Assembly: GCA_007117255.1 (NCBI GenBank)
Contig: SKGU01000090.1
Coordinates: 1-5,727 of the forward strand
DNA: 5,727 nucleotides
Reading direction: 5' to 3'
From: Natronohydrobacter sp.
GTDB lineage: Bacteria > Pseudomonadota > Alphaproteobacteria > Rhodobacterales > Rhodobacteraceae
Under the pieces are notes generated by a model. It was not told where the DNA came from, did no database searches, and saw only the letters and a list, made by a program, of their open reading frames with translations. Within the stretch, counting starts at the first letter, position 1. Each line of letters begins with the position of its first letter. Below, piece by piece: positions 5,347 to 5,727 of this stretch. The position numbers and the translations under genes are program-made.

Positions 5347-5727
5347 TCAGGACAGGGCGTAGCTCTGGTAGCGCACCTCGAAGGTCGGGTGCATTTCCGC
5401 ATTCAGGATGTTGGGGCGCTTGTTGCGGTAAAGCGAGCGCCAGTACGGCTGTATCAAGACGCCTTCATCCAGCATGATCTGCTGGATCTTCGCCATGACT
5501 TCGCGACGCTCATCCGCATCGGCGATGCCGTTGGCTTCATCCAGCAGGGCATCGAACTCAGCGTTGGCAAAGCCTGCCTCGTTCCACGCTTCCCCGCCCC
5601 TGTAGGCAAGATTCAACACCTGAACGCCCAACGGGCGCATGTTCCACTCTGTCGATGAAAACGGATAGTTCAGCCAGTCATTCCAGAAAGTCGCACCAGG
5701 CAGGATAGTGCGTTTGATATTGATCCC
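5347..5727 (-). CDS. Family-5 extracellular solute-binding protein of the ABC importer, C-terminal 126 residues, cut by window edge
   Basis: This periplasmic protein captures the substrate and delivers it to the permeases. The frame is open from the right edge to the TGA at 5347-5349 and reads GINIKRTILPGATFWNDW at the edge, so the gene continues beyond the window. The visible part is the end of the closing lobe of a family-5 (DppA/OppA-like) binding protein. Supporting features are the FANAEFDALLDEA segment, the heptad-like helix DADERREVMAKIQQIMLDEG, and then VLIQPYWRSLYR, the typical place where these proteins close over the ligand. It ends HPTFEVRYQSYALS. Family members usually have 500 or more residues, so perhaps three quarters, including the signal peptide, is missing. 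The family covers peptides, nickel, opines, sugars and amino-acid derivatives, so the fragment does not fix the substrate. It is probably the first gene of the transporter set. Confidence 0.9.
   Translation of the reverse strand, partial: GINIKRTILPGATFWNDWLNYPFSSTEWNMRPLGVQVLNLAYRGGEAWNEAGFANAEFDALLDEANGIADADERREVMAKIQQIMLDEGVLIQPYWRSLYRNKRPNILNAEMHPTFEVRYQSYALS

Noticed and set aside
4578..5402. Minus-strand frame of 274 codons overlapping the first permease and the end of the binding protein
   Set aside because: It is an out-of-frame shadow of the permease. Its sequence is Arg/Ala/Asp-rich without membrane helices, while the permease frame shows clear DppB features.

Overview
The window looks like part of one polycistronic operon, read entirely on the minus strand, from a moderately GC-rich alphaproteobacterium. 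The protein style points to Rhodobacterales. So does an intergenic element (2928-2978) that resembles, from memory, a repeat common in that order. The species cannot be named from this sequence.

In transcription order (right to left) the layout is as follows. (1) 5727-5347: the last 126 residues of a family-5 (peptide/nickel/opine type) periplasmic substrate-binding protein. (2) A 101-nt gap holding a strong hairpin with a GAAA tetraloop. (3) 5245-4154: a DppB/OppB-like permease, preferred start at 5245 rather than 5272. (4) A 15-nt gap. (5) 4138-2978: a DppC/OppC-like permease that is longer than usual. (6) A 73-nt gap with a GC-rich repeat/stem-loop and a possible hairpin over the next ribosome binding site. 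(7) 2904-811: a fused double ATPase (OppD and OppF halves in one chain), each half carrying a four-cysteine C-terminal motif. (8) An 11-nt gap. (9) 799-1: the first 266 residues of a heterotetrameric sarcosine oxidase beta subunit (SoxB) or its close homologue, cut by the left edge.

Taken together, this is a nearly complete importer: binding protein, two permeases and a two-domain ATPase. It appears to be co-transcribed with the flavin subunit of an amine-oxidising enzyme. The simplest reading is uptake of an N-methylated amino acid or a small derivative or peptide of one, followed by oxidative demethylation in the cytoplasm. The substrate is an inference from gene order only. No promoter is visible, because transcription must begin beyond the right edge. 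The plus strand carries no convincing gene. There is no tRNA, rRNA, CRISPR array, insertion sequence or phage element.

Nothing here is an unmistakably new system. The points worth following are the transporter-oxidase linkage, an extra membrane segment pair in the second permease, an unusual cysteine-bearing periplasmic loop in the first, and the two structured intergenic regions.
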